Below are positions 1 to 11,257 of a stretch of DNA of 64,000 bases, piece after piece; position 1 is the stretch's first letter, and the number at the start of each line of letters is the position of its first letter. The notes beneath the pieces are model-generated. The model made no database searches. It had not been told where the DNA came from and was given only the letters and a program-made list of their open reading frames with translations. The stretch lies in the NCBI RefSeq assembly GCF_003589595.1, contig NW_020653766.1:1-64000 (forward strand), in the 5' to 3' direction. The DNA is from Hyposmocoma kahamanoa. Its lineage: Eukaryota > Arthropoda > Insecta > Lepidoptera > Cosmopterigidae. The position numbers and the translations under genes were made by a program.

Positions 1-1092
1 CAAGAAAACAAGGTTTGCTTACTACGTAAATCTCTCTATGGCCTTAAGCAGGCTCCACGTGCCTGGAATAAAAAGTTAGATGAAACTCTATCAAAAATAG
101 GTTTTATTGGAACGCCCTCTGAGCCGTGCGTGTATACAAAATTTTTTGATAAAGAACTCGTTATCGTCGGAGTTTATGTTGATGACATAATTGTATATTA
201 TTCATCTGACAAGACTTGAATTCGTCAAAAATGATTTATAAAAGATTTAGGTTTTTTGAAGTCATATTTAGGTTTACAAATCGATTGCAATAAAGAATAC
301 ACAAAAGTAAGTCAATTGAATTTCATATTGTCATTATTAGAAAATGAGTGATTGCAAAACGGTGACAACTCCTTTAGCGCAGACTAAATTATCTAAGAAT
401 TCGAATGGTGAGTTACCGCTATTGCCTTATCAAAACCTTATTGGAAGTCTTATGTATTTGGCTGTAAATTCACGGTCACACACGGTCTGATATTGCATAC
501 GCGGCTAGTTACCTTAGTCAGTTTAATACGTGTTTTACAAAGGAACATTGGAATGCTGCGAAACGCGTTTTACACTATCTGAAAGGTACACTGAAGTATT
601 CCCTGATTTACAGAAAAACAGGAAAAAAACCTAGTCGGTTATACTGATGCGGATTGGGCAAATTGCCCTATAGATAGGAAGTCGTACACCGGCTTCGTAT
701 TTAAGTTGGCCGACGGAGCAGTGGCATGGGAGGCCAAGAAACAGCCTACTGTGGCCCTGTCGTCTTCCGAAGCCGAGTACATGGCGCTAACAACAGCGAC
801 AAAGGAAGCTTGCTACTTACGTAGATTTATTTCTGAAATTACAGGTAAACTATGCTCAGTTACGTTGTTGTCGGACAGTCAGAGTGCTATAAACCTAGTT
901 CACAATCCTGTACATCACAACAGGACGAAGCATATAGATACTAATTTTCATTTTATTAGGGAAAAAGTGTCCGACGGAATTATACGTTTACAATATTTAA
1001 AGAGCAGTGACATGCCTGCAGACGTTTTTACAAAACCTCTCGGGCCTATTGCTCATAATAAATGTACAGTTAGCATTGGTTTAGTTGTGTAG
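1..1092 (+). pseudogene. Ty1/copia pol remnant (reverse transcriptase and RNase H)
   Basis: This is the 3' half of a copia-type polyprotein; the 5' part lies outside the window or is lost. The first frame shows the copia reverse-transcriptase signature SLYGLKQAPRAW and an intact YVDD catalytic motif near 175-190, then runs into a stop near 217. Several frame changes follow up to about 630. From about 636 the RNase H domain is open to the stop at 1090-1092. It carries YTDADW, SSSEAEY and LLSDSQSA, the three acidic active-site stations of copia RNase H, then HIDTNFHFIRE and the usual DVFTKPL ending. The order RT then RNase H at the 3' end of pol, followed at once by a purine tract and an LTR, is diagnostic of Ty1/copia. 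It is dead because of the breaks in the RT part. Confidence 0.93.
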
Positions 1093-1123
1093 TTCCTTTT
1101 TTTTTGTTAGGATAATTTTCATT

Positions 1124-1130
1124 AAGGGGG
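1124..1130 (+). other. Polypurine tract of the copia element
   Basis: AAGGGGG lies 32 bases after the pol stop and 2 bases before the TGTTG that opens the presumed 3' LTR. This is the expected site for plus-strand priming in reverse transcription. Confidence 0.75.
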
Positions 1131-1132
1131 CA

Positions 1133-1308
1133 TGTTGTAAATACTTTTTTTTGTGTAGTAAGTACTGGCTACTGAAAATTTTTCTTAATGTATATATTTT
1201 TCAAATTTTAAAAGCTTCCTTTTTCTTTTGTATGACATCTGTATGACTTTGTCTCTCTATTAAAAAATTTTCAAAAACAAACACATCTTTCTTGAATATA
1301 TTTTTACA
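1133..1308 (+). repeat. Probable 3' LTR of the copia element
   Basis: The segment starts TGTTGTAAATA just after the purine tract and ends TTTTTACA, giving the TGT...ACA ends usual for copia LTRs. It holds a T-rich body. About 176 bp is short but within the range of insect copia LTRs. The right end is a guess because no 5' LTR is present for comparison. Confidence 0.55.
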
Positions 1309-2941
1309 AATACCTCTCCAAAAGCTCCAATAGAACCCAAATCCAACATTTTTCACCATGGAAAATCGAGTGATAACTGTAATCGATAACTGTATTTTTA
1401 TTAAATTTATATTTTATACATAAATATTTAAAATTTAGCGAGCGCATTACTTTTATGACAGGTTTTACATCACTTTTCACAATGTATTTAAAGTCGCACA
1501 TCAATTCGCGCTTTCTCACCGATTAAACATTGCACGAAAAAGTCAGAAATATTATAGTTGCAATTTTGATAGTTTATGTTTTGTAAGCCATTAAACTTGA
1601 AATCTATTAGTATTAAGAGAATTACGTCTAATGTTTGTAACGGTTTAGTATTTTGGTTTTTTAAGTAGCATTACTAAGAAAACTATCACAGACTATAAAT
1701 TATCTAAAAACTGTCTACAAGACTAAATAAAAACTGTTTACATTCTACAAATGGTCTTGTAACATTCTGGAAGGGTTACTTAAGAAAAAAGAGAAGAATC
1801 ACTCTTAACACTAACTACAGATAGTTTCTCAAAGCACTCTTGTGATCCACTAATAAAGTTGTGCCCAGTTTTACTTTCAACTATCTAGAACCCTTCTTCG
1901 AGATATCTAGAGGGAATTTGAACTCTTAAAGTATTCAATCGAATTAATTCTATTAGATATCTTACAGTATATAATTAGATATGGATGGTACAGATTTATA
2001 ACTTTAAGACTATTTTAGTAAGTGCATTCATGTGATACTCCGTAAGGGTGTAGCAAATTACTCTTACAATTATGATTAAAATTCAAATTAAGATACATTT
2101 TATATATTCTCTTAGTAAATTTATAAAAGAAACAATAATTTGATATTGGTTTTTTTGTATGTATTTTGTTTTTTTTTTATGTGTTTTATGATCTGAAAAG
2201 ATTGATGGCAGAATTACTTGGTCTGTTGTACCTATCTGTTAATTTATGAGAGAAGAAGTAAACAATTATTAAATATAAACTTACCCCAATAATTTTTGAT
2301 GCACTTATAAATTCCAGTTAACATCAAAATCCAAACGAAACGAATTGATCAGAGTCCTTAAAATGAATGGTCAGGTCAAGTGGATGCGATTTCAATAAAA
2401 ACAAGCTGTAGTCAAAACTGGCATTCCACAATATAGAAAATACACGTTTGTACTGCACAGAGTATCATTCAGGGTTGCGCTTGCGCTTATGCACATTTTA
2501 CAATAGGAAACGATAGTTACTATTTCTTTCGCATAGCTTCTGCGTTGCGAGTGAAAGAGATAAACAATTATTTATTATCAATGTATTCAAAGTCCAATAA
2601 ATAATTCGTGATTTCGAAAATTCCGGGATGAAAATATTGTGATTATCATTCCGGTATTTGAGAGTGCGGTATTATCCACTTTACGTGGAATCAAATGAAA
2701 TAAATAGAAGTTTTCGGATTATGACATGTAACTCGAGTCAGAAAGTTAAAACGTATACCTAGAACACGAACAGTCGTTGCGATAGTTTTAGGATTCTGCA
2801 GGAATGTACATAAATCAAAAGAATAAGATATTTATATAAGATAGTCTTTTGTAAAATGTATGCTTTTAGAAAAAAAATTATGAAAAACTTTTCTTTTTTG
2901 GAATTTTCCTAAATATTCCGAATATTTAGTGTTGCAACAAT

Positions 2942-3117
2942 TCGTCGCAAAGTTAAGATAAATATAGTCTAACCTACCTATTCCAAATAACGTCAATCTT
3001 TAAATGTACTTAAGTGATTTCCCGAATCTCGAAAAAATCCAAGACCTAAAAATAATCTCGTAAGGCAGTCTCCATTTTCTGTCTATGTTCCTCGAAAAAA
3101 CCCTACCTATTCCGATC
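2942..3117 (+). repeat. Direct repeat, copy 1 of 2
   Basis: It starts CGTCGCAAAGTTAAGATA and ends CTACCTATTCCGATC. The same start, the same internal block CTCCATTTTCTGTCTATGTT and the same end recur at 3494-3679 in the same orientation. Copies differ by substitutions and small indels, so the duplication or double insertion is old. No coding potential or terminal inverted repeats were seen. Confidence 0.8.
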
Positions 3118-3493
3118 ATTGCTAATTAGTGTATTCAACCAATAATCATATTTATGAGCAATTTTTGCGCATTTTCTGACGCGTATAAGTAGTGAATAGG
3201 CAGGTTTGGGCGCGTATTTAATATGCAAATCTATAGAAGATAGGCCTAATAATACGTCTGTAGTGATTCCAAGACAGGATCGACTAAGACTTTCTAACGA
3301 TGGGGCACTAAAGGTATGGTCCCATACAAAAACAACACATTTTATTTTTTTCCGACATAACTATTATATTTATGGCAAAATGTGATATGACAATATTTAA
3401 TTGGGACAATAGGATCTCTCGATTGGCATTTTTTTAGAGAGGTATCGCGAAAAAAATCCAATGTCCGCAATATCGCAAATCCGACCCACTGTG

Positions 3494-3679
3494 CGTCGCA
3501 AAGTTAAGATAAATATAGTGTACCCGCCTGTCCTCCATTACGTCAGTTTTTAATGTTTTTAAGTGATTTACCCAATCCCGAAAAGGTCCTGGGACCTAAA
3601 AAATATTGTCGTAAGGCAGTCTCCATTTTCTGTCTATGTTCCTCAAAGTTTAGGTAAAAAAACTCTACCTATTCCGATC
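3494..3679 (+). repeat. Direct repeat, copy 2 of 2
   Basis: Second copy of the unit at 2942-3117, about 550 bp downstream. It shares CGTCGCAAAGTTAAGATA, GTAAGGCAGTCTCCATTTTC and the end CTACCTATTCCGATC, and carries extra bases before the last block. Element family not recognised. Confidence 0.8.
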
Positions 3680-4440
3680 CCTGTGATTAATGTTGAATCT
3701 AATTAAAATAAATAAACGATTTAAGGTAATCCCATTATTATAATAATAACAAATACGTAGTAGATTATTACATTTTGAGTTTCTTAATTCTTTATTATTG
3801 TCGCGAAACCTTCTTGGTTTAACATTTTATTTTTTATTTTCCTTATTGATGTATGTCACCTTTGTCCGTATCACAATTCTTTTACTTTTTTTACTAGAAG
3901 AAATGTCTCGCTTTTAAATACCTTTAAAATATACGGAAATTATCTCCCAATTCAGTAAGTGTCTTAAATAAGGGAGCAAAGGCTGCAGCCAGCCGTATCG
4001 TCTATCCATATCAGAACCTGAAATTATCCCGAACAATTATATTTTTAAGCGATGTATTTCTAATAAATAACCAATACTCGAGACGTGGGGGATTTGTGGG
4101 GAATATGAACTTTGCTCTTCCCAAATTTGGGAACTTTAACCGTGATTTTTGGGGATTTTAAACAATAGGTATTGGCAACGCTGATTATATCGAATGATGT
4201 GACTTAATATCCAAGGTCACCACCTCCACCAGATCTTTTAATATTCTTTACTTTATCCATTTTGCATGAACTTTTACAGCGCCCAATAGAGTAAAAACCC
4301 TAATTGTAGTATTTAAAAAAATAAAATCTACTGAAGACGCGCTATAACGTGTTTGTCAATAAGTACAAACACTACGGAATATCTATAAATTAAATATATC
4401 TAGAATAAACTTACGAACACTAGTTTTTAGAGTATTAGTA

Positions 4441-4743
4441 TGTAGCGACTACATTACTTAGAATATTATTAAATATTTATAATAAATGTTATTGCTGTTA
4501 CTTTTAAATAAATAAATAAGTAACGCCGTTACTTGACGATGCGCGCGCGCAGTGATAATGGCGGCGACGTCACCTTCGCCTATTTCCGCCGAGCCGAACG
4601 CACGTTTTTGAAGAGTCAATGTGCCTGGGCCGATCCCGAGGCTAAGATGTCACGCTCGCGCCGTTGAATAACGGTACTTTCTTTTGTTTGCGTATAAAAA
4701 TAATAGTGTTTCATTTCTATCATATACAACAAAATTCCCTATA
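4441..4743 (+). repeat. 5' LTR of the gypsy element
   Basis: Begins TGTAGCGACTAC and ends CCCTATA. It matches 12094-12396 over its full 303 bp with four transitions and no indel. It holds a CG-rich core (GATGCGCGCGCGC), AATAAA-type strings near 4508-4520 and a TATA box at 4693-4700. The preceding AGTA is the target duplication. Confidence 0.95.
4693..4700 (+). promoter_or_regulatory. TATA box in the gypsy 5' LTR
   Basis: TATAAAAA lies about 50 bp before the end of the LTR and is preserved at 12346-12353 in the 3' LTR. It is the probable core promoter of the element's transcript. Confidence 0.55.
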
Positions 4744-4750
4744 TACAAAG

Positions 4751-4763
4751 TGGTGACCCCTGG
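4751..4763 (+). other. Gypsy primer-binding site
   Basis: TGGTGACCCCTGG starts 8 bases after the 5' LTR. A TGG-initial stretch here is where the 3' end of a host tRNA anneals to prime minus-strand DNA. The tRNA was not identified. Confidence 0.65.
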
Positions 4764-4804
4764 TTTTAACGAATTCGCGTAACGGAAAATATAACATCGA
4801 CGAA

Positions 4805-5591
4805 ATGTCGGAAGGTGAACCATCAATTTGCCGCGTTGGTGTCAAAATACCTCCCTTTTGGCCAGATAAGCCAACCTTATGGTTCGCGCAGCTCGAGGGA
4901 CAATTTGCTCTCGCGAATGTTACGACAGACGCTACGAAATTTTATCACGTAATTTCGGTATTGGAACCCAAATATGCCGCTGAAGTTGAAGATATTATTA
5001 CCAAACCACCGTCTACCGAAAAATATGAGAAATTGAAGTCTGAACTCATTTCCTGTTTATCCAGCACAAGGGCGGAGCGTTGGAAGCAGCTCATTTTAAA
5101 GAGGAATTGGGAGATAGGAAGCCAAGCCAATTTTTGAGCCATATTCGCAGCTTGGCTGCACCGGAATGTCCTGATGAGTTCTTACGTAATATGTGGACGA
5201 CCCGGTTGCCGAATTTATTGCAAAGCATTATAGCCATGCAAGATAATTTATCTTTGGATGCGGTCGCACAGATGGCGGATAAAGTACTTGAAGTTACGCC
5301 AAATGTACCTACTTCCCATGTAGCTGCTACATCAACTTCACAGCCGCCGTTATCTTCAATCGATGAGTTGCATTCGAAAATTGACGCATTGACACAGAGG
5401 CTTGACGCGATGTCTACTTCCCGGGGTCATAAGGATGGGCCAAGGTCGAGGTCTCGTCGTCGTAACCGATCAAGGAGCCGTTCACGGACCGGCAGGCCCA
5501 GCGGAAATGGCCAGCGATACTGCTGGTACCACTTCAAGTTCGCGGAGAAGGCAGATAAGTGTATTTCCCCTTGTTCTTTTCCAAAAAACTA
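4805..5591 (+). pseudogene. Gypsy gag remnant
   Basis: Capsid-type protein of the element. It opens MSEGEPSICRVGVKIPPFW and continues PDKPTLWFAQLEGQFALAN, a start typical of insect gypsy Gag. A frameshift between 5080 and 5137 moves the reading to a second frame (EELGDRKPSQFLSHIRSLA... to 5591). The end is an Arg/Ser-rich stretch followed by CWYHFKF...DKCISPC, a zinc-knuckle-like cluster. The next frame, protease, overlaps it in another register, so a programmed shift could once have joined them. Confidence 0.9.
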
Positions 5592-5951
5592 AACGATCGG
5601 TCGCTCGCGGAGGCCGGTAATGCTTGTGTGCCATGTGTTTCAGTGTCTTCTCGTTTATTTATTACGGACATTAAAACTAAAGCGCAATTTTTAGTGGACA
5701 CTGGGTCGGATCTGTGCGTTTACCCAGTTAGGTTATTACGTGCACAACGCCGTCTTAAGACAGATTATGAACTTTATGCCGCTAATAATATCACTATTAG
5801 TACTTATGGTTGGTTAAGTTTATCACTAGATTTAGGTTTACGCCGTGCTTTTTCTTGGCGTTTTGTAGTTGCAGATGTCAGTAAGCCTATAATAGGAGTG
5901 GATTTTCTCTCATTTTACAATTTGCTTGTCGACATTCGCAATGCCCGCTTA
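5559..5951 (+). pseudogene. Gypsy protease domain
   Basis: The retropepsin active site FLVDTGSDLCVYP is intact near 5688-5728, and the C-terminal PIIGVDFLSFYNLLVDI matches the flap and helix end of gypsy proteases. The reading runs to about 5951, where a GATA-tailed LINE fragment interrupts it. The domain alone looks complete; only its link to RT is broken. Confidence 0.88.
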
Positions 5952-5983
<32 letters not shown>

Positions 5984-6575
5984 AAGCTTTATTCACCACC
6001 ATGACATCAGATACATGATATAGGCATTAACTTATATATAACAATAATGATATTCTTATCTACTAATATTACACTTGGAAGTCATGGCAGTGAAAAAGGC
6101 GCTGGCTCAGCATAAATGACGCGGCTGCCCGCGACGCTGGTATTCTGCCAGGACCCTATAGGATAGAGACGCCACTCGCAATCCAACAAAAATCTGATTT
6201 CATTTTTAAATTATTAATTTTCAATTTTCAATCTTCTTCTCCCAACCTCCACACATAATACACTATTTGCAGTCCTGAAACGAGGTACAGCCAAGAGCAT
6301 AACAAGCTCGGCACCTTGGACCTTGGACCGTTCCTATCGCAAGCGGCACAGAGCTGAAATTAAATCTTAAATATCAAGCATGACGCGCTCCCGACCCTGC
6401 ACGTGGACAAACAAGAGACAACCGCAAATACCCTAGCCACTCATATCCCCAATTTTCGCAAATTTAACAGATGCTCCCGCAGCTTTAGCTTAAACGTTTT
6501 TTTTGAGACACTGTTACGGATAGGAGGAGGAATATTGTTCCAACAACTAGACAATATTACCTTGCTGACATCAAC
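5952..6575 (-). mobile_element. LINE 3'-end fragment inserted in gypsy pol
   Basis: On the minus strand this reads as the last coding stretch of a non-LTR retrotransposon, then a 3' UTR of about 420 bp ending AATAAAGCTTTTATC and a (TATC)n tail (5952-5983 on the plus strand). The tail lies directly against the protease sequence, as expected for target-primed insertion. The right edge near 6575 is set by where gypsy sequence resumes (LTSTALVASASA) and is uncertain by about 15 bp. No clear target duplication was seen. Confidence 0.8.
6441..6575 (-). pseudogene. LINE ORF2 C-terminus (5'-truncated)
   Basis: About 44 codons are open to a TGA at 6441-6443: WNNIPPPIRNSVSKKTFKLK followed by LREHLLNLRKLGI. 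The pattern W..IP..IR...S...FK..L..HL is the common last block of Jockey/CR1-type reverse-transcriptase proteins. Everything upstream is absent. Confidence 0.75.
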
Positions 6576-7240
6576 TGCTTTGGTTGCTTCCGCTAGTGCT
6601 TGTCCGCAAATTAAGGTTATTTTTGGTGACTCACCTTATCATAAGTTGTTGAAAGAGTTTCCAGACATAATGCGGCCTGTTGGTAATACTTCCGAGCGAA
6701 AATGTAAACACCAGACACAACATTACATACGGACAACACAAGGACAACCTGTTTTCTCACGCCCAAGGCGTTTAGCTCCTGACCGCGTTTGAAGATATGG
6801 TGCGCACAGGTATAGCACGGAGATCGGAAAGTCCGTGGCCATCCCCTCTGCACTTAGTACCTAAAAAGGACAAAGGGTGGCGCCCTTGTGGCGATTATCG
6901 CGCACTTAACGCGTGCACAATACCCGATAGGTACCCTGTGCGAAATATTGCCGACTTTTTGCACAACCTTTTTAATTGCAAAGTTTTCAGCAAATTAGAC
7001 TTGGTGCGCGCCTATAATCAGATTCCCGTCGCGCCAGAGGATGTCCCTAAGATGGCAATCACGACTCCCTTTGGACTATTCGAATTTCCATTTATGAGTT
7101 TTGGTTTACGCAATGCAGAGTAAACATTCCAGCGTTTTATGGATGAAGTCCTTAGGGGTCTTGATTTCTGTTTTCCGTTCATCGATGATGTTTTGGTGGC
7201 TTCAACTAATGATATGGAACACTAGGCGCACTTACGCGCG
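6576..7240 (+). pseudogene. Gypsy reverse transcriptase remnant
   Basis: After the LINE insert the frame resumes with LLKEFPDIMRPVG, the usual linker ahead of gypsy RT. A shift near 6792 leads into [48 protein letters not shown] and [10 protein letters not shown], the classic gypsy RT blocks. A TAA at 7122-7124 interrupts the next block. The catalytic motif follows as FIDDVLVAS near 7175-7200, a Phe variant of YIDD. More stops follow at about 7224. Confidence 0.94.
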
Positions 7241-7920
7241 GTTTACAGTATTTACTTAACGTCAACAATTGTGTGTTTGCCGAACCACAGAACGAGTTTC
7301 TAGGCTATTTAGTATCCTCGGAGGGAACACAGCCTATGAAAGATAGAGTAAAAGCTATACAGAATTTTTCACGGCCTAAAACTATAAAAGATTTAAGGTG
7401 TTTCTTAGGTGCCCTAAATTTTTACAGGCGGTTTATTACTGGCGCCGCACAGTTACAAGCACCTCTCCAAGCACTACTCAGCGGTCCAAAGGTAAAGAGC
7501 AACAGCCCAGTAGACTGGACTCTTATTTTAGAAAAAGCTTTTAATGCTTTCAAAACAAGTATTGCAAACGTCGTTCTCCTAGCGCATCCTGATTACAAAG
7601 CCTCTCTAGCAATAATTACTGACGCTTCCGATTTCGCTATTGGTTCCGTGCTACAGCAGAAAGTAAAAGGACATTGGCAGCCGCTAGGATTTTTCTCTCG
7701 CAAGCTGTTAAATATTTTCGTCATATGATCGAGTTGAAACCTTTCTCTATACTAACTGATCATAAACCCATTATTTCCACTTTTGAAAAGTCACTCGATG
7801 CATGCTCTCCGCGACAATTCAGGTATCTTGATTTTATATCTCAATTTACTACAGACATTCGATACATACCTGGCGGTGATAATATTGTCGCGGACGCATT
7901 ATCCAGGACGGACGCTATTA
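7241..7920 (+). pseudogene. Gypsy RT C-terminus and RNase H remnant
   Basis: The frame opens near 7273 with EFLGYLVSSEGTQP and FLGALNFYRRFI, the RT connection region. RNase H begins with IITDASDFAIGSVLQQ and runs to GFFSRKL. A frame change at about 7700 leads to LKPFSILTDHKPI, RQFRYLDFISQF and the closing IVADALSR, so the domain is complete in outline but split over two frames. Confidence 0.93.
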
Positions 7921-8314
7921 CCAACGGACTAGATTACAACGATTTAGCAACCTCCCAGGCGACGGACACGGAACTCCAGATGCTACTCAGATCTGGTTCG
8001 TCCCTTAATTTACAAAAAGTCGTTTTTGCGACCACGGAACCCCTATGTGACGTGTCCGGTAGCTTTCCACGTCCATTTATAACCACTGAGTTTCGTAAAT
8101 TAGTTTTCAACTCGCTTCATGGCCTCAGCCACCCTAGCACCAGGGTAACTGTCAGATTAGTGACTGAGCGTTATGTGTGGCCCGGTATTAAAAAAGACTG
8201 TAGAGAGTGGGCTTGAACGTGCATTCCTTGCCAAAGGTCAAAAGTTTTGCGACATGTGCACTCACGAGTCCATGATTTTAAACCACCAACAGGACGTTTC
8301 TCGCACGTCCACAT

Positions 8315-8315
<1 letters not shown>
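7921..8315 (+). pseudogene. Gypsy integrase N-terminal region
   Basis: LVFNSLHGLSHPSTRVTVRL and YVWPGIKKDCREWA match the HHCC zinc-binding region and the start of the core. The stop after REWA (8214-8216) is a point or frame change; degraded sequence continues to GRFSH-like coding around 8295-8310. Reading stops at 8315, where a (ATTT)n-tailed LINE has inserted just before the first catalytic Asp. Confidence 0.85.
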
Positions 8316-8345
<30 letters not shown>

Positions 8346-8427
8346 TTCACAATATAAGTTTACAGCGCAAGCCAAAGCACTTATATGCTAGTCACTATAC
8401 ATTAATTACAATTATAATTAAATTAAA

Positions 8428-10803
8428 TTACAAAGGTACTCTGCTTTGGATTTTTAAAAATTCATTGAGGAACAAAATAGCATGCTTTAAGAATGCATTC
8501 GAACTGTCATAGAATATGTCGGCATGTGACTGTTGTGTGAGCAATTGGTTGAGCAAAGAAGTCGCTCGAACAGTAGGTGCATGTGCGCCACTGCAGGTGC
8601 GCGAGCGAAGCGTCGCGAACAAGGGACGCACGCGCCTCTGCAGCACCGCACCGCCGCCTCGCAAATATCGGTCAGGGACAAACAGACGCATCCGAGACAC
8701 CACTGTCATGTTGTCAACCCTACCATTCAAAAGAGCGTGATAATGCATTATGAGCATTAGTTTACGCCTCAGTAATAGGCTGTCTAACCCAACCATTCCG
8801 TACACAAACATAGAAGGGAAAAGATACGGGTAGACATTGTACATCTTTTTATAAGCAAATCTTGCAAACCTTTTCTGTACCTTTTCTATCACATCACTAT
8901 ATGTGGTTTCGCGAGGGTCCCACACTGCCGCTCCGAACTCCAGTACACTGCGCACGTACGCGTTGTAAAGTATCAATGCCACCCTGGAGTCGGTGAAAGG
9001 ATACGTTGTTCTAGTAATAAATCCAAGCGTCTGGTTTGCCTTTTTGCAAATTGCTATAATATGATCTTTGAAAGTAAACCGCGAATTCAAAGTCAAACCA
9101 AGATCCCGAATCACCTCCACGCGATCAATCACAGTATCGCCAATGCTATAAGTAGCAGCGTAAATAGGTACTCTTGCGAAAGTGATGACTTTGCACTTTG
9201 ATAAGTTGAACTGAAGGCGATTTGTTCGTGCCCAACCCTCTACGGCAGTGACGTCTTTCTGCAACTTAGTGCTATCCTCAAGTTTTTCTACATCGATGTA
9301 TAGTTTAACATCGTCGGCAAATAGTAAGCATTTTGCATACTGAACTACTGTAGGCAAATCATTGTTCATCATCAAAAATTGTGTAGGACCCAGATTACTC
9401 CCCTGACTTACCCCAGATAGAGTATAGTATAGCTCAGAGCGACGGCCGGCAATTTGAACATATTGAGTCCTATCTCTGAGGTAATTAGCAAAAAAGTTTA
9501 AAAGTTTTGGGTTAAATCCAAATTCAGCAAATTTTGTAAGTAAGATGTCGTTGTCCACTAAATCGAATGCCTTTTTAAAGTCGAAGTACACTGTGTCCAC
9601 TTGGGATTTACCATCCAATTTTGATAATATGTAGTCTGCGAAATTTATGTGATTGGTTGTAGTGGATCTAGAAGATCGAAAACCGTTCTGGCAGTCAGTG
9701 AGCAATGACTCAATTTGTCGCTTTAGGAGTGAATCGATGATACCCTCGAACACCTTTCCGAACACTGAAAGAACCGCAATTGGTCTATATGACGTAATGT
9801 CTACCTTGGAAGTTTCCTTGGGTATTGGTGTTACTCTCGACATTTTCCATACTTGGGGATAGTGAGAGTTTTTAAGAGCTGTGTTATATAAATGCAGTAG
9901 CGGAATCTCAAATAGAGAGATACAATCTTTGACCATGAAGGGCGGTATTAAGTCAGGCCCAGGAGAAGAACGAGTGCTTAATTTCCCAACAGAACGGCGA
10001 ATATCTGAGATAGTTAAACTGTCTATAGTAATAGACGACGCAGATGCTCCACTGGATTTTGCAGCCTTTTCCGCATTGAGCTCAGGTATGCGGCTCAAAA
10101 ATACGGAGCTAAAATGTTTCGCAAACGCATTAACTGCTTCCTGCCCTGAAACGATGTTTCCCTCATAGTTATATTCAGTTGTGTGACGTCTATCATTTTT
10201 TATATCCTTAACATATTGCCAGAACGCTGCGGGGTCCCTAGCTATATCTCCCTCCAGTTTTTTTGTATGGTTTGTGTACGCTGAGGAGATCAACATTTTC
10301 ACTTTTTTACGGAAATATTTATACAACTCATGATTTACTTGCCAGCCTCTAGCCCTATACATCTTTAAATTGTAATACTTTTGCTTTATATTGTCAATTA
10401 TTTCGGCGGTATACCAATTTGGATACACATAACGGCTATTATAGTTCTTATGTTGCTTAATAGGTACATGTTTCAGAATAATATCATTCAGAATAGAATA
10501 AAATTGCTCGACAGCACCATCCACATCTTGCTCCCCCAGCATAGTGGACCAATTCGCCTCAGTCAAACCTAGATATAGTGCGTTTAAGTCTGTTTTATAA
10601 AAGTTCCATCCAGGAAATGCGTGATCGCCAATGTCAACATGATTAATGTCAGGGGTAGTTTTTTTACAGTTACTTCTACCACGTGGTAGTAGTAGTACTA
10701 TTTTTAGAGTAGGGTGGGGTCTATCCAACCATACGAGTGGCTCCACCTCCCTACTGACAGTTATTGTGCTTTCGTTAATATTACTCAGCACTAAGTCAAG
10801 CAT
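8428..10803 (-). pseudogene. LINE reverse transcriptase (791-codon open frame)
   Basis: The frame is unbroken for 791 codons. In order it holds SSPGPDLIPPFMVKDC, TPIPKETSKVDITSYRPIAV, QNGFRSSRSTTTNHI, VYFDFKKAFDLVDN, LSGVSQGSNLGPTQF and the catalytic LLFADDVKLY (about residue 500). The thumb and C-terminal region follow, with AAVWDP. It would make cDNA from the LINE transcript at the nicked target. It is called a pseudogene because its endonuclease lies in another frame and lacks its start; a shift near 10791-10803 separates the two. The first Met is only the top of the open stretch. Clade (Jockey or CR1 group) is a family impression. Confidence 0.88.
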
Positions 10804-11257
10804 GCCGCCATACGAATTAACAATATTATTATGTTGCTTAATATTACAAAAAAATCAATAAAACTATTATAATTTAAATTAACATTAGCACTGGCAGTAT
10901 TCAGATTAAAATCACCCATTAATATAAACTTATGTGCAGAATATTTAGATACAACATTCTCTATACAATTAAATATACTTATATACTTTACATCACTTGT
11001 TTTTGGAGGTATATATACCACACAACATATGAATGTTATATGATTCCATGTCACTTTAACAAATATTAATTCTTTATCCTCACTGAGGTCGTCAATATCC
11101 ATTATTCTCTGAACCGAGTAGCACCTGCGAACAGCAAAAAGAACACCACCATAGCCAACATCGTTGGGTCTATCTTTGCGTATAACTATGTATTCAGGAG
11201 GAAAGAGCTCTCCGTCGCAAACAGACAGATTCAAGAATGTTTCATTGAGGGCTACAT
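10791..11257 (-). pseudogene. LINE apurinic-like endonuclease fragment
   Basis: The minus frame contains LNETFLN (the catalytic Glu station), a [10 protein letters not shown] strand and FILMGDFNLNT (the Asn/Asp station) of the APE-type endonuclease that nicks the target. The N-terminal strand with the first catalytic Asn is missing through 5' truncation at 11257, and the later SDH block lies beyond the frameshift. Confidence 0.82.

Larger units (their letters stand above)
1309..4436. other. AT-rich non-coding stretch, no gene seen
   Basis: All six frames are broken at short intervals and no family motif was recognised. The only internal structure noticed is a pair of diverged direct repeats (2942-3117 and 3494-3679). 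The sequence up to 4436 is the left flank of the gypsy insertion. Confidence 0.6.
8316..11257 (-). mobile_element. 5'-truncated Jockey/CR1-like LINE inserted in gypsy integrase
   Basis: The minus-strand element carries an endonuclease fragment, a complete reverse-transcriptase frame and a short 3' UTR ending in (AAAT)n (plus-strand ATTT repeats at 8312-8346). ACATT at 8311-8315 recurs at 11258-11262, and gypsy integrase coding resumes exactly after it; this fits a 5-bp target duplication. The 5' end is cut inside the endonuclease, so ORF1 and the start of ORF2 are missing. Confidence 0.92.

Noticed and set aside
4531..4550. Alternating CG tract in the gypsy LTR as a Z-DNA or CpG-island signal
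   Set aside because: It is part of the LTR and recurs identically in the 3' LTR; nothing beyond element sequence is shown.
8428..8760. Plus-strand frames over the LINE C-terminus
   Set aside because: They are antisense shadows of the RT frame, as are the plus-strand frames between 9653 and 10861 and those between 12920 and 14454.
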